From Betaproteobacteria bacterium (GTDB lineage Bacteria > Pseudomonadota > Gammaproteobacteria > Burkholderiales > Rhodocyclaceae): 64,000 bases of DNA. Shown piece by piece: positions 42,884 through 51,045 of the stretch. The DNA lies in NCBI GenBank assembly GCA_016194935.1, contig JACQAO010000032.1:1-64000 (forward strand). Reading direction: 5' to 3'. The stretch's first letter is position 1. Every line of letters begins with the position of its first letter. Under the pieces are notes generated by a model. That model ran no database searches and was not told the origin of the DNA. It saw only the letters and a program-made list of their open reading frames with translations. Position numbers and translations under genes: made by a program.

Positions 42884-43009
42884 AATAAGCGGGTTTCCTG
42901 AATATTCGGCTTTTCCAGTCAACTTTCGGCTGACCCACGCGTTTTTCGGTCAGGTTCAATTACGACCTGTTTCAAAATCGGCATATTTCTTTCACCTATG
43001 GAGGTATTT

Positions 43010-43237
43010 ATGAACAAGCTGTTAACCGCCCTGATCGCCACTGTTTTCGCCATGAGCCTGAGCTTCAACGCATCCGCCGCCAAGCACATGGCCGCCCCTG
43101 AGGCCGCCAAGTCAACCGAAGCTGCAAAACCGGCTGATGCCGCTATGCCCGCCAAAGGTGACAAGCCAGCCAAAAAGGCCAAGAAAGCCAAGAAAGCCAA
43201 GAAAGCTATGGAAAAAGAGCCGGCAGCCGGCAAGTGA
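43010..43237 (+). CDS. small exported Lys/Ala-rich protein
   Basis: A 75-residue protein with a clear signal peptide (MNKLLTALIATVFAMSLSFN, cleaved after ASA) and a mature part of low complexity: Ala/Pro/Lys repeats ending in four tandem KKA units (coded by near-identical AAGAAAGCC repeats), then MEKEPAAGK. A GGAGG site precedes the ATG. The mature peptide is strongly basic. The function is unknown; binding to anionic polymers in the periplasm is one guess. It ends with its own terminator. Confidence 0.8.
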   Translation: MNKLLTALIATVFAMSLSFNASAAKHMAAPEAAKSTEAAKPADAAMPAKGDKPAKKAKKAKKAKKAMEKEPAAGK

Positions 43238-43263
43238 TTCTTTTCCAGCAGTTTGCAGTAGTG

Positions 43264-43290
43264 AAAAAGCAGGGGAAACCCTGCTTTTTT
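43264..43290 (+). terminator. intrinsic terminator
   Basis: AAAAAGCAGGG-GAAA-CCCTGCTTTTTT, a perfect stem with a GNRA-type loop. It ends the Lys/Ala-rich gene and, with A/T runs on both sides, can also serve dnaB from the other strand. Confidence 0.92.
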
Positions 43291-43317
43291 GCATTCCGGG
43301 AGACGCCGTAGATATTC

Positions 43318-44730
43318 TTAATAGTTGCCCGGCTGGGCAAAGTTCACGAACTTGGTGTACTCGCCCAGGAAAGTGAGTTTGACGACGCCTGTAGGACCGT
43401 TGCGGTGCTTGCCGATAATGACCTCGGCCACGCCCTTGTCCTGGATATCCGGCTTGTAGTATTCCTCGCGGTACATCATCAGGATGATGTCGGCATCCTG
43501 CTCGATGGCGCCGGATTCGCGCAAATCGCTCATCAACGGGCGCTTGTCGGTGCGCTCCTCGACCTTGCGCGACAACTGCGACAAGGCAATGATCGGCACC
43601 TGCAACTCCTTGGCCAGCGCCTTGATGGAGCGCGATATTTCAGAAATTTCCGCATTGCGATTTTCGCCGTCGCGGGTGGAGGTCATCAATTGCAAATAGT
43701 CGATGACGATCAACCCCAGTTTGCCGCCGAACTGCCGCGCCAGGCGCCGCGCCCGGGCGCGAAGATCGGTGGCGTTGATTCCGCCGGTCTCGTCGATGTG
43801 GATCGGCGCATTGTGCAGCTTTCCCAATGCCACTGTCATTTTATCCCACTCATCGTCATTGAGGCGGCCAGTGCGGATGCGGTGGGCGTCAAGACGGCCC
43901 ACCGAGGACAGGAAACGCATCGCCAACTGCGGCCCGGACATTTCCAGGCTGAAAATCGCTACCGGCAAGCCAAGATCAACGCCGACATGCTCGGCGATAT
44001 TCAGCGCAAAGGCCGTCTTGCCCATCGAGGGACGGCCGGCGACCACGATCATGTCGCCCGGCTGCAGCCCTGCGGTCATTCTATCCAGATCGACGAATCC
44101 GGTCGGCACGCCGGTGACATCGGAAGGATTGTCCTGCTCGTATAGCACCTGGATGCGGTCCACCACTTCGCCCAGCAGCGGCTGGAGGGCCACGAAACCC
44201 TGGCTGGTGCGCGCGCCTGACTCGGCGATTTCGAACACCTTGGCCTCGGCCTGGTCGAGCAACTGCTTGACATCCTTGCCGGCGGGATTCAGCGCGCTGG
44301 CGGCGATCTCGTCACCGACACTGGCCAGGCGGCGCAGCACCGCGCGCTCATGCACGATCTCGGCATAGCGGCGGATGTTGGCCGCCGAAGGGGTATTGTT
44401 GGCGATCTCGCCGAGGTAGGCCAGGCCGCCGGCCTGTTCGACTTCGTTGTGTTTCTCGATGGCCTCGAACACCGTCACCACATCAGCCGGCTTGGCCTGC
44501 TCCACCAATTGCTTGATGCGGCGAAAAATCCGGCGGTGATCGTCGCGGTAAAAATCAGTTTCGTTGACGATATCGGCGATGCGATCCCAGGCGGAATTAT
44601 CCAGCAGCAGACCGCCGATCAACGACTGCTCGGCCTCGATCGAATGCGGCGGCAGCCGGAGTGCGGCGATCTGAGGATCTTCGGAGCGGTTGGGCGGAAA
44701 ACTGCGAGGGTTTGCCAGCATCTGGGCCAT
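43318..44730 (-). CDS. dnaB: replicative DNA helicase DnaB
   Basis: DnaB (470 residues) is the hexameric helicase that opens the replication fork. The N-terminal DnaG-binding domain begins PHSIEAEQSLIGGLLLDN. The RecA-type motor has Walker A in VAGRPSMGKTAFALN, FSLEMSGPQLAMRFLSS, and Walker B in LGLIVIDYLQLMT. The arginine-finger region KHRNGPTGVVKLTFLGEYTKF closes it. No intein is present. It lies downstream of the rplI operon on the same strand, but a 198-bp gap with a hairpin and DnaA boxes suggests its own promoter. Confidence 0.98.
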   Translation of the reverse strand: MAQMLANPRSFPPNRSEDPQIAALRLPPHSIEAEQSLIGGLLLDNSAWDRIADIVNETDFYRDDHRRIFRRIKQLVEQAKPADVVTVFEAIEKHNEVEQAGGLAYLGEIANNTPSAANIRRYAEIVHERAVLRRLASVGDEIAASALNPAGKDVKQLLDQAEAKVFEIAESGARTSQGFVALQPLLGEVVDRIQVLYEQDNPSDVTGVPTGFVDLDRMTAGLQPGDMIVVAGRPSMGKTAFALNIAEHVGVDLGLPVAIFSLEMSGPQLAMRFLSSVGRLDAHRIRTGRLNDDEWDKMTVALGKLHNAPIHIDETGGINATDLRARARRLARQFGGKLGLIVIDYLQLMTSTRDGENRNAEISEISRSIKALAKELQVPIIALSQLSRKVEERTDKRPLMSDLRESGAIEQDADIILMMYREEYYKPDIQDKGVAEVIIGKHRNGPTGVVKLTFLGEYTKFVNFAQPGNY

Positions 44731-44794
44731 GATTCGTCTCCTGGGTTACTGCCGGGTTACAGCCGGTAGTCTACCCGGATGGCAGCCAAGTTTG

Positions 44795-44859
44795 TGTGGA
44801 TAAGCCTGTGTGAATGCGGTGGAAAGCTTGTGGAAATGCTGTGCGCGATTTGTGCATAA
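44795..44859. promoter_or_regulatory. cluster of DnaA boxes upstream of dnaB
   Basis: TGTGGATAA (44795-44803) and TGTGCATAA (44851-44859) are exact matches to the TTATNCACA consensus on the opposite strand. TGTGGAAAT (44829-44837) matches at seven of nine positions. All three point the same way and lie 65-130 bases before the dnaB start. They may let DnaA adjust dnaB expression. Confidence 0.6.
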
Positions 44860-44881
44860 CCGTAACGTGCCGGTGAACGGC

Positions 44882-44910
44882 GAAGGGCCGCAATCGCGGC
44901 CCTTCTTTAT
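44882..44910. terminator. strong hairpin after the rplI operon
   Basis: GAAGGGCCGC-AATC-GCGGCCCTTC, a 10-bp perfect stem 19 bases past the rplI stop. The U-rich tail (TTTAT) is on the plus-strand side, so on the rplI strand it may act as a pause or mRNA-stabilising hairpin rather than a classical terminator. Confidence 0.5.
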
Positions 44911-44928
44911 CCAACTGCGGACTGAGTT

Positions 44929-45378
44929 TTACTGCTCGCCCAGCACCGAAACGGTGATGCTCGCCACCACGTCGGTATGCAATGCGATCTCCAGTTTGGT
45001 GTCACCCACCTGCTTCAACAGACCCAGGGGCATGCGGATCGCCGCCTTCTCGACCTCGAAGCCTTGCGCCTTGAGCGCCTCAGCAATGTCAGCGTTGTTC
45101 ACCGAACCGAACAAGCGTCCATCAACGCCGGACTTGCGGGTAATTTGCAGCATCAGCCCTTCCAGCTTGGCGGCTTTGGCCTGCGCGGCCGCCAGCTTCT
45201 CGGCCTGGGCTTTTTCCAGTTCAGCGCGACGGGCTTCGAAGCCTGCCAGATTCTCCGGCGTAACGCGCTTGGCCATGCCCTGCGGCAGCAGAAAATTGCG
45301 GGCGTAGCCATCCTTGACTTTGACCACGTCGCCGAGGCCGCCGAGGTTCACGACTTTTTCCATCAGTATCACTTGCAT
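44929..45378 (-). CDS. rplI: 50S ribosomal protein L9
   Basis: L9 (149 residues). The N-terminal domain [20 protein letters not shown] and [16 protein letters not shown] bind 23S rRNA. A long connecting helix (about residues 40-75, Glu/Lys/Ala-rich) follows, then the C-terminal domain with [16 protein letters not shown]. It is the last gene of rpsF-priB-rpsR-rplI, 15 bp after rpsR. Confidence 0.98.
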   Translation of the reverse strand: MQVILMEKVVNLGGLGDVVKVKDGYARNFLLPQGMAKRVTPENLAGFEARRAELEKAQAEKLAAAQAKAAKLEGLMLQITRKSGVDGRLFGSVNNADIAEALKAQGFEVEKAAIRMPLGLLKQVGDTKLEIALHTDVVASITVSVLGEQ

Positions 45379-45393
45379 GATCGTTCCTCCGGG

Positions 45394-45672
45394 TTAGGCG
45401 TGCAGGTCGGTGTAGGGCAGCAGCGCCAGAAAGCGCGCGCGCTTGATCGCCGTCGACAACTGGCGCTGGTAGCCGGACTTGGTGCCGGTAATGCGCGCCG
45501 GCATGATCTTGGCGTTTTCGGTGATGAAATCCTTGAGGATTTCGACATCCTTGTAGTCGACTTCGGCGATCTTTTCCGCCGTGAAACGGCAGAATTTGCG
45601 CCGCTTGAAAAGGCTGCGGCCTTTGTCGTCCTTGCGCTTGGCGCCAAGCTTGGATTTCGGTTTAAATGCCAT
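45394..45672 (-). CDS. rpsR: 30S ribosomal protein S18
   Basis: S18 (92 residues), with the typical [19 protein letters not shown] and the C-terminal [20 protein letters not shown] that binds 16S rRNA and S6. The N-terminal extension of about 20 basic residues is usual in betaproteobacteria. Its start overlaps the priB end by 11 bases, showing tight coupling within the operon. Confidence 0.98.
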   Translation of the reverse strand: MAFKPKSKLGAKRKDDKGRSLFKRRKFCRFTAEKIAEVDYKDVEILKDFITENAKIMPARITGTKSGYQRQLSTAIKRARFLALLPYTDLHA

Positions 45673-45982
45673 GATGCGTTCCTTCCAAAAATTCTATCTC
45701 GTTCACATGCAGGATCGGAATCCTGCTCTTAAGGCTTTTTGCCGCGAGAAAACCAGTCAGCCTGAGCGCGTCGCCGGGTTTGGCGCCTGCCAGCAACAAG
45801 GCCGGTTGTCCCAGCGCCAGCGCCGCCATCTCACACTCCACAACGCGCCGGGTGGCGGCCTCGATTTGTTCCGAGGCGTGGGCAATCCGGAAATTCAGTG
45901 CCGGGATACCCGCCGGGGTGTAGCGCAATGTTGCCAATTCCAGCAACTTGCCGCTCAGCACGGTGCGGTTGTCAGGCGTCAG
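45662..45982 (-). CDS. priB: primosomal replication protein PriB
   Basis: PriB (about 106 residues) is a single-strand DNA-binding OB-fold protein used in PriA-dependent replication restart. [35 protein letters not shown] and [15 protein letters not shown] match the family, with [15 protein letters not shown] at the end. No ATG or GTG lies at the right place. The best start is CTG at 45980-45982, with GAGG six bases upstream inside rpsF, giving [15 protein letters not shown] at 46015 is an alternative. It overlaps both rpsF and rpsR. Confidence 0.85.
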   Translation of the reverse strand: MTPDNRTVLSGKLLELATLRYTPAGIPALNFRIAHASEQIEAATRRVVECEMAALALGQPALLLAGAKPGDALRLTGFLAAKSLKSRIPILHVNEIEFLEGTHHGI

Positions 45983-46373
45983 CGGCAGCCTCGACTGGAG
46001 CTTCGACCGGCGCAACTGCAGCAGTCGGCGCAGCCGGGGTCAGCGACCTGGATTTTTCTTCTTTCATCATCGGCGAGGGCGTAATCACCGCCTGTTTCGC
46101 CTTGATGGTCAGGTGGCGCAGCACGGCGTCGTTGAACTTGAAGGCATTCTCAAGCTCGGCCAGCGTCTCGGCGTCGCACTCGATGTTCATCAGCACGTAA
46201 TGCGCTTTATGCACCTTCTGGATCGGATAAGCCATCTGGCGACGGCCCCAGTCCTCAAGGCGGTGGATGTTGCCGGCGCGCGAAGAAACCAGCGTCTTGT
46301 AACGCTCGATCATCGCCGGCACTTGTTCGCTCTGGTCCGGGTGGACGATAAAAACCACTTCATAATGTCGCAT
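45972..46373 (-). CDS. rpsF: 30S ribosomal protein S6
   Basis: S6 (133 residues) starts [20 protein letters not shown], with [22 protein letters not shown] and [17 protein letters not shown] in the core. The C-terminal tail of about 30 residues is rich in Ala, Pro and Glu, as in many betaproteobacteria. It is the first gene of the operon. The upstream region has a promoter and a structured leader, and the ATG follows AAGGAG. Confidence 0.98.
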   Translation of the reverse strand: MRHYEVVFIVHPDQSEQVPAMIERYKTLVSSRAGNIHRLEDWGRRQMAYPIQKVHKAHYVLMNIECDAETLAELENAFKFNDAVLRHLTIKAKQAVITPSPMMKEEKSRSLTPAAPTAAVAPVEAPVEAAADA

Positions 46374-46392
46374 GCAATCTCCTTAAGGGTAA

Positions 46393-46420
46393 AGCCCCCC
46401 CGCATGCGGTTCGGGTGGAG
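46393..46420 (-). promoter_or_regulatory. possible S6:S18 leader hairpin of the rpsF operon
   Basis: In the 5' leader the minus strand reads ACCCGAACCGCATGCGGGGGG: a stem CCGCA/TGCGG extended by CCC/GGG with a bulged GAA. Many bacteria carry an RNA element bound by the S6:S18 complex in this position, with a CCGAAC-like motif. The resemblance is from memory. Confidence 0.45.
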
Positions 46421-46439
46421 CAAGGTGGAAAGAGGCGGG

Positions 46440-46468
46440 ATTCTATACAAATCCGGGATTTATATCAA
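46440..46468 (-). promoter_or_regulatory. sigma-70 promoter of the rpsF operon
   Basis: On the minus strand TTGATA, a 17-bp spacer and TAGAAT (five of six matches in each box). It lies 67-95 bases before rpsF and its -35 box overlaps the last codon of the DUF482 gene. Confidence 0.75.
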
Positions 46469-47643
46469 GAACGAAGTGCGCTTTCGCTTGCTTTGTCGTC
46501 ATCCGAACTCTTGTAGGGCTCATGTTCCGCCATCTCGTCCTGGTAGGAAATCATCGCGGCTTGCTCGCGCACCAGGTAGTCGGCGATCATTTGGCGCATT
46601 CCGGCATCGGCGATCCAGAACGCGGCCCAGGTCGGTTCGGGTGAGAAGCCACGGCTGATCTTGTGTTCCCCCTGCGCTCCCGGTTCGAAACGCGACAGGC
46701 CGTGGCGGATGCAGTACTCGATTCCCTGGTACAGGCAGAGTTCAAAATGCAGGCTGTGATACTCGCCATCAGATCCCCAGTGACGGCCATACAGCGTCGT
46801 GTCGCTGCGATAGCAGATGGCTGCCGCTACCACCCGGCTGCCTGCCCGCGCCAGGAAAACCACCATTCCCCGTCCCAGCCCTAGTCCTGCATCGGAAAAA
46901 AATCCCGACGAAAATGCTGCGTGATTGCCATAGCGCTGGAAGGTAGACAGATAATGCGGGTAGATGTCTTGCCATAATTCGGGCGTGATTTCGTCGCCGT
47001 GCAGAACTTCCAGGCGCAGTCCGGATTCCGCAACGCGACGCCGCTCGCGGCGGACTTTCTTGCGTTTTTCAGATGAGAAGCTCGCCAGGAAATCCTCGAA
47101 ATCACGGTAGTCCCGGTTCTGCCAATGGAACTGGCAGCCGCGCCGCAGCAGTAGTTCCTTGTGCGCCAGACCGGTGATCTCGTCTTCTTCGACGAACAGA
47201 CATTGCCATGAGGAGCAGCCGAATTCCTGCACCCCAGCCAGCGCCGCAGCAATCAGTTGCTGCACCACAGGCTGGCGCTCCACTCCGCGCCGCACCAGGA
47301 ATCTCGGACCGCTCGCCGGGGTATAGGGGATACCGCTGACCAGCTTGGGATAGTAGCGTACGCCATGTTGCTCAAAAGCCGCAGGCCAGTTCCAGTCGCG
47401 CGAAAAATCTCCGAAGGAATGCGTCCGGAGATACAGCGGCAATACGCCGATGAGCAGCCCGGCGTCATCCCGCAAAGCGATATGCCGTGGATGCCAGCCC
47501 ATGCCGGGGGACACCGCCCGGTGCCGCTCGGCTGCCGCCAGGAATGCATGGCGCATAAACGGATTGCCGCGCGGCTCCAGATCATCCCACTCCAGCGCGC
47601 CGATTTCCTCGACCGAGGCATGGTATTTCGTATGCAAGTTCAT
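46465..47643 (-). CDS. DUF482 / FemAB-like acyltransferase
   Basis: A 392-residue protein of the DUF482 family (COG3146), related to GNAT and FemAB peptidoglycan acyltransferases. NPFMRHAFLAAAERHRAVSP at the start and SFSSEKRKKVRRERRRVAES in the middle are family hallmarks. GRHWGSDGEYHSLHFELCLYQGIEYC and FEPGAQGEHKISRGFSP form the C-terminal active region. The substrate is not known. It lies upstream of rpsF on the same strand, which has its own promoter. Confidence 0.9.
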   Translation of the reverse strand: MNLHTKYHASVEEIGALEWDDLEPRGNPFMRHAFLAAAERHRAVSPGMGWHPRHIALRDDAGLLIGVLPLYLRTHSFGDFSRDWNWPAAFEQHGVRYYPKLVSGIPYTPASGPRFLVRRGVERQPVVQQLIAAALAGVQEFGCSSWQCLFVEEDEITGLAHKELLLRRGCQFHWQNRDYRDFEDFLASFSSEKRKKVRRERRRVAESGLRLEVLHGDEITPELWQDIYPHYLSTFQRYGNHAAFSSGFFSDAGLGLGRGMVVFLARAGSRVVAAAICYRSDTTLYGRHWGSDGEYHSLHFELCLYQGIEYCIRHGLSRFEPGAQGEHKISRGFSPEPTWAAFWIADAGMRQMIADYLVREQAAMISYQDEMAEHEPYKSSDDDKASESALRS

Positions 47644-47754
47644 AACTGTCTTTGTTAATACCGGCGCACAATGTAACAGGCAATAGCTGGTAATTGGTCA
47701 CATTGGTTACCATAGGCGACTGTTCGAATTTTCGTGCGCTATACACTTTCCCAG

Positions 47755-48147
47755 ATGAATATCCCGCTCGATGAAATCGAGATCAGTGCAATTCGCGCTC
47801 AAGGCGCGGGCGGCCAGAATGTTAACAAGGTTTCCTGCGCCGTGCACTTGCGCTTCGACATCGCCGCTTCATCGCTGCCGGAAGTGGTTAAGGAACGCCT
47901 GTTGCGGTTGAACGATCAGCGCATCAGCAAGGATGGTGTGGTCGTCATCAAGGCGCAGGAGTACCGCAGCCTGGAACAGAACCGCGAGGAGGCCTTGCGC
48001 CGGTTGCATGAGCTGGTTGACGGCGTGGTCAGGTTGCCCAAGCCGCGCAGACCAACCAAGCCGACCCGCAGCTCGCAGAGAAAACGCCTCGAAAGTAAAA
48101 ACAAACGGGGACTCATCAAGCTGGCGCGGGGAAAGATCAGCGACTGA
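47755..48147 (+). CDS. arfB: alternative ribosome-rescue factor ArfB
   Basis: ArfB (YaeJ, about 130 residues) is a peptidyl-tRNA hydrolase that frees stalled ribosomes. It has the release factor motif [10 protein letters not shown], with Gly-Gly-Gln near residues 19-21. The basic C-terminal tail ([20 protein letters not shown]) enters the empty mRNA channel. ATG 47755 fits the family; a GTG at 47734 would add seven residues. Neither has a clear ribosome-binding site. Confidence 0.95.
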   Translation: MNIPLDEIEISAIRAQGAGGQNVNKVSCAVHLRFDIAASSLPEVVKERLLRLNDQRISKDGVVVIKAQEYRSLEQNREEALRRLHELVDGVVRLPKPRRPTKPTRSSQRKRLESKNKRGLIKLARGKISD

Positions 48148-48163
48148 TCGCCAGCCCCGGCAA

Positions 48164-48553
48164 TTAAAACACCAGCGTGGCCCATTCCGGGTCCAGCGTG
48201 CGCAGCACAAAGTCGGTAATGCTGGCGCTGGCAGTGTATTCGGGAATATAGGTTTCGCCTTCCCGGACGTGCGCTTGCAGCGCCATGGCGCAACCGATGA
48301 AGCGCACGCCCAGGTTGGCTGCCTCGCGCATGAACGCATCAATCGGCTTGCCTCCGGCAAACAGACGTTCCGCCTCGCCGGCGATGAGCAGCCGGGCAGC
48401 GCTGCCGCCGAAATGGATCTCGACCTCGCAGTCGAGTGCTGCCGCCGCAGTCGCGTGCAGGAAAGGCGTTGCGCACAGTTCCGGTCGCTCCGGCGTGGCC
48501 GCCCAGAGCAGTATCGCAAGTTTGCTGCGGGATTTACCTGGATGACTGTTCAT
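48164..48553 (-). CDS. DsrE-family protein
   Basis: A 129-residue protein with the DsrE/DsrF/TusD-like fold: KLAILLWAATPERPELCATPFLHATAAAALDCEVEIHF near the start and FMREAANLGVRFIGCAMALQAH with a conserved Cys near residue 89. Related proteins carry sulfur as persulfide on this cysteine. It overlaps the GcvH-like gene upstream by four bases, so the pair should work together. No dsr or hdr genes are in the window. Confidence 0.85.
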   Translation of the reverse strand: MNSHPGKSRSKLAILLWAATPERPELCATPFLHATAAAALDCEVEIHFGGSAARLLIAGEAERLFAGGKPIDAFMREAANLGVRFIGCAMALQAHVREGETYIPEYTASASITDFVLRTLDPEWATLVF

Positions 48554-48981
48554 TCGATCTCCGCTTCCGGCTCCAGAGTCAACACATGCCTGCGGTAAGC
48601 AGCAGCGTCAACCAGCGCGATGCGATCAGCGTTCCAGTCGCGGGCGCGACCGCGCACCATCCAGCCGCGACCGTAAGGATCATGATTGAGCAGCGCCGGA
48701 GTCTCCTCGGCTTGTTGGTTGACTTGTGTGAGTATCAAGGCTATCGGCGCATGCACCGCCAGTACCGTCTTGGCGCATTCGACAGTGCCGAGGCCCCGGC
48801 CATTGCCGATCTCCGCACCTCTGGGCTTGGCGGTGAAGGCAATGATTTCGCCTGCATGGTAAATGCCCAGACTGGTGGCGCCGATCACCCATTCGCCGCC
48901 ATCCTCTCTCACCCACATGTCGTAGCGAGTATCGTAGAGCAAGCCGTCAGGGATGGCGCCGCGAAAAATTTCACGCGCCAT
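48550..48981 (-). CDS. GcvH-like lipoyl-carrier protein
   Basis: A 143-residue protein resembling glycine cleavage H protein: REDGGEWVIGATSLGIYHAGEI, then GLGTVECAKTVLAVHAPI with the lipoylation Lys at about residue 71. The sequence around it (VECAKTV) is altered from the usual VESVKA. No gcvT or gcvP lies nearby. The overlap with a DsrE-type gene recalls lipoate-binding proteins of sulfur metabolism, but that link is inference. It lies 66 bases downstream of selC on the same strand. Confidence 0.82.
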   Translation of the reverse strand: MAREIFRGAIPDGLLYDTRYDMWVREDGGEWVIGATSLGIYHAGEIIAFTAKPRGAEIGNGRGLGTVECAKTVLAVHAPIALILTQVNQQAEETPALLNHDPYGRGWMVRGRARDWNADRIALVDAAAYRRHVLTLEPEAEIE

Positions 48982-49047
48982 CGCATCCTCCTTTCAACTG
49001 CATATCGCGTGTCGCCATAGTCGGCTCCCAAGGACAGGAAGAACGGG

Positions 49048-49140
49048 CGGAAGAGAGTGGGAGTCGAACCCACCAGGGACCGCTTGGCGGCCCCTGCCGG
49101 TTTTGAAGACCGGCCGCCTCACCGGGGGACGATCTCTTCC
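49048..49140 (-). tRNA. selC: tRNA-Sec (anticodon TCA)
   Basis: A 93-nt selenocysteine tRNA without an encoded CCA. It has the 8-bp acceptor stem GGAAGAGA/TCTCTTCC, G73, anticodon loop CTTCAAA (TCA) and a long variable arm (GGGGCCGCC-AAGC-GGTCCCT region), all unlike ordinary tRNAs. It begins two bases after the selB gene end, so selA-selB-selC form one unit. Confidence 0.97.
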
Positions 49141-49142
49141 GT

Positions 49143-51035
49143 TCATTGCAAAACCCATACACGCACTGTACCCGGCTCGCGCCGGACATGGGCATCCTTG
49201 ACGCGCCGGGTGTAACCGACACGGTCGAAGAATTCGAGGATATGAATCGCCACTTTGCGGCCGCCGCCGATGCTGTCGCGCAATGCAGCGGCGCGCACCG
49301 CCCCATCGCGGGCGCACAACGCATCGACATGCGCCGCCAGCACGGCCACCGCCTGCGCAGTAAAGTAGTGGTCGTGCGCCACCGGATAGATCAGCCCGAC
49401 GCGCGCCACGCGCTGCATCAATCTACGCACCATTTCTTCGGCGATGCCGCTGGCGCGCGCCACATCACGCACGCGCGGCGGCTGGAATGGCGCCTCTTCA
49501 AGTTGTAATCCCAGCCGTTTCCACAGATCAATATCCGCTGGCGCCAGCGTCGCGCGGTGCTCGGGCAGGTGCAGCCAGCCGCCGGTCTGGCCGAGCTGAC
49601 CGGCGGCATGCAGCTCGGCGACGAGGCGGTCGAAAGCGCCGCGCGCGAGCGTCGGCAGGGTCAGTCGCCGCAGACGATCATGCTCGACGCCGATCATCTC
49701 GGGAGCACGCGCGTGCTCTTCCGCGAGCGCCGCCAGCAGGCGTTCGGCAAGCTGCGACCAAACCTCGGCAGAAAAACCGACGCGGGTTCCTGCCTCACCG
49801 ATGACGATCACGTCGAGCGCCCGCCAAAGCGATTCCGCGTCGTCGAGGTTGCGGTTGGCCGCGTAACGATCCAGGTCGACGCCAGCGGGCTGCCTTGCGA
49901 GCGCTGCCAGCAGCGCCGGGGCCGGGTCTTCCAGCGCCAGCAAACGCAGCCAGGCCAGCCGTTCCGGCGCGCGCTTGTGGCGCGCCGGCGGAAAAATGTC
50001 GAGCACCCGGCCGCCGCCCAATGTGCGCGTCGCCGATTGGTCGCGCAGGATAAAGCGGTCATGCGCCAACGCGCCGATGGGCTGGTCGAGGATGATCTCG
50101 GCGAGCATGGCGGCGCCGGGCGGCAGCGTCTCTCCCTCTAACAACGCCAGCCGCCCGATGACATCGGCTGCGCCGAGGTGCACATGCACCGGCAACCAGT
50201 GGCGCAAGGGTTCGAGCGCGCGCAGTTCGCACTGGAAACGCTGCACCGGCAGGTGCAAGCCAGGTGCTGTGAGCCACATGCCGCGCGCCAGGTCGGCCTT
50301 CTGGATATCTCCGGCAAGGTTGATGGCGATGCGCTGGCCGGCATGCCCTGCTTGAGCGGGGCTATCCTGCACATGCAGCCCGCGCACGCGCGCCGGCAGC
50401 CCCGGCGGCGTTATCATCAGCGTGTCGCCGACGGCGATGCGGCCCGAGAAGGCGGTGCCGGTGACGATCAGGCCGATGCCTTGCAAGGTGAACACGCGGT
50501 CGATGGCCAGCCGGAAGCCGCCCCGCGCATGGTGTTCGCCGCGCGTGGCCACTGACTCCAGCAGATGCGCGCGCAGTTCGGCGACGCCCTCGCCGCGCGT
50601 TGCCGCAACCGGGAACAGGGGTAACTGCGCCAGCGGAGTGCCTGCCAGCAACGCCAGGATTTCTTCGCGGGCGCTAGCCAATCGCTCTGGCGTTACTGCA
50701 TCGATCTTGGTCAGCGCCACCGCGCCATGCTCCAGCCCAAGCAGCGCGGCGATCGCCAGATGCTCGCGCGTCTGCGGCATCGGCCCGTCGTCGGCGGCGA
50801 CTACCAGCAGCAGGAAGTCGATGCCGGTCGCGCCGGCCAGCATGTTATGCACCAGTTTCTCGTGGCCGGGTACGTCGACATAACCGAGCTGACCGTCGTC
50901 GGTGTAGGCATAGCCAAGGTCGAGCGTAATGCCGCGCGCTTTCTCCTCGGGCAGGCGGTCGGTATCGACGCCGGTGAGTGCCTTCACCAGCGTGGTCTTG
51001 CCGTGGTCGATGTGACCCGCTGTGCCGATAATCAT
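49143..51035 (-). CDS. selB: selenocysteine-specific elongation factor SelB
   Basis: SelB (630 residues) brings Sec-tRNA to ribosomes stopped at UGA codons that have a SECIS hairpin. The EF-Tu-like GTPase part has [36 protein letters not shown] and LTKIDAV. Two beta-barrel domains follow, and then four winged-helix domains at the C-terminus that bind SECIS RNA (from about residue 380 to [15 protein letters not shown]). It follows selA by 10 bp. Confidence 0.98.
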   Translation of the reverse strand: MIIGTAGHIDHGKTTLVKALTGVDTDRLPEEKARGITLDLGYAYTDDGQLGYVDVPGHEKLVHNMLAGATGIDFLLLVVAADDGPMPQTREHLAIAALLGLEHGAVALTKIDAVTPERLASAREEILALLAGTPLAQLPLFPVAATRGEGVAELRAHLLESVATRGEHHARGGFRLAIDRVFTLQGIGLIVTGTAFSGRIAVGDTLMITPPGLPARVRGLHVQDSPAQAGHAGQRIAINLAGDIQKADLARGMWLTAPGLHLPVQRFQCELRALEPLRHWLPVHVHLGAADVIGRLALLEGETLPPGAAMLAEIILDQPIGALAHDRFILRDQSATRTLGGGRVLDIFPPARHKRAPERLAWLRLLALEDPAPALLAALARQPAGVDLDRYAANRNLDDAESLWRALDVIVIGEAGTRVGFSAEVWSQLAERLLAALAEEHARAPEMIGVEHDRLRRLTLPTLARGAFDRLVAELHAAGQLGQTGGWLHLPEHRATLAPADIDLWKRLGLQLEEAPFQPPRVRDVARASGIAEEMVRRLMQRVARVGLIYPVAHDHYFTAQAVAVLAAHVDALCARDGAVRAAALRDSIGGGRKVAIHILEFFDRVGYTRRVKDAHVRREPGTVRVWVLQ

Positions 51036-51045
51036 GTGTCGACGA

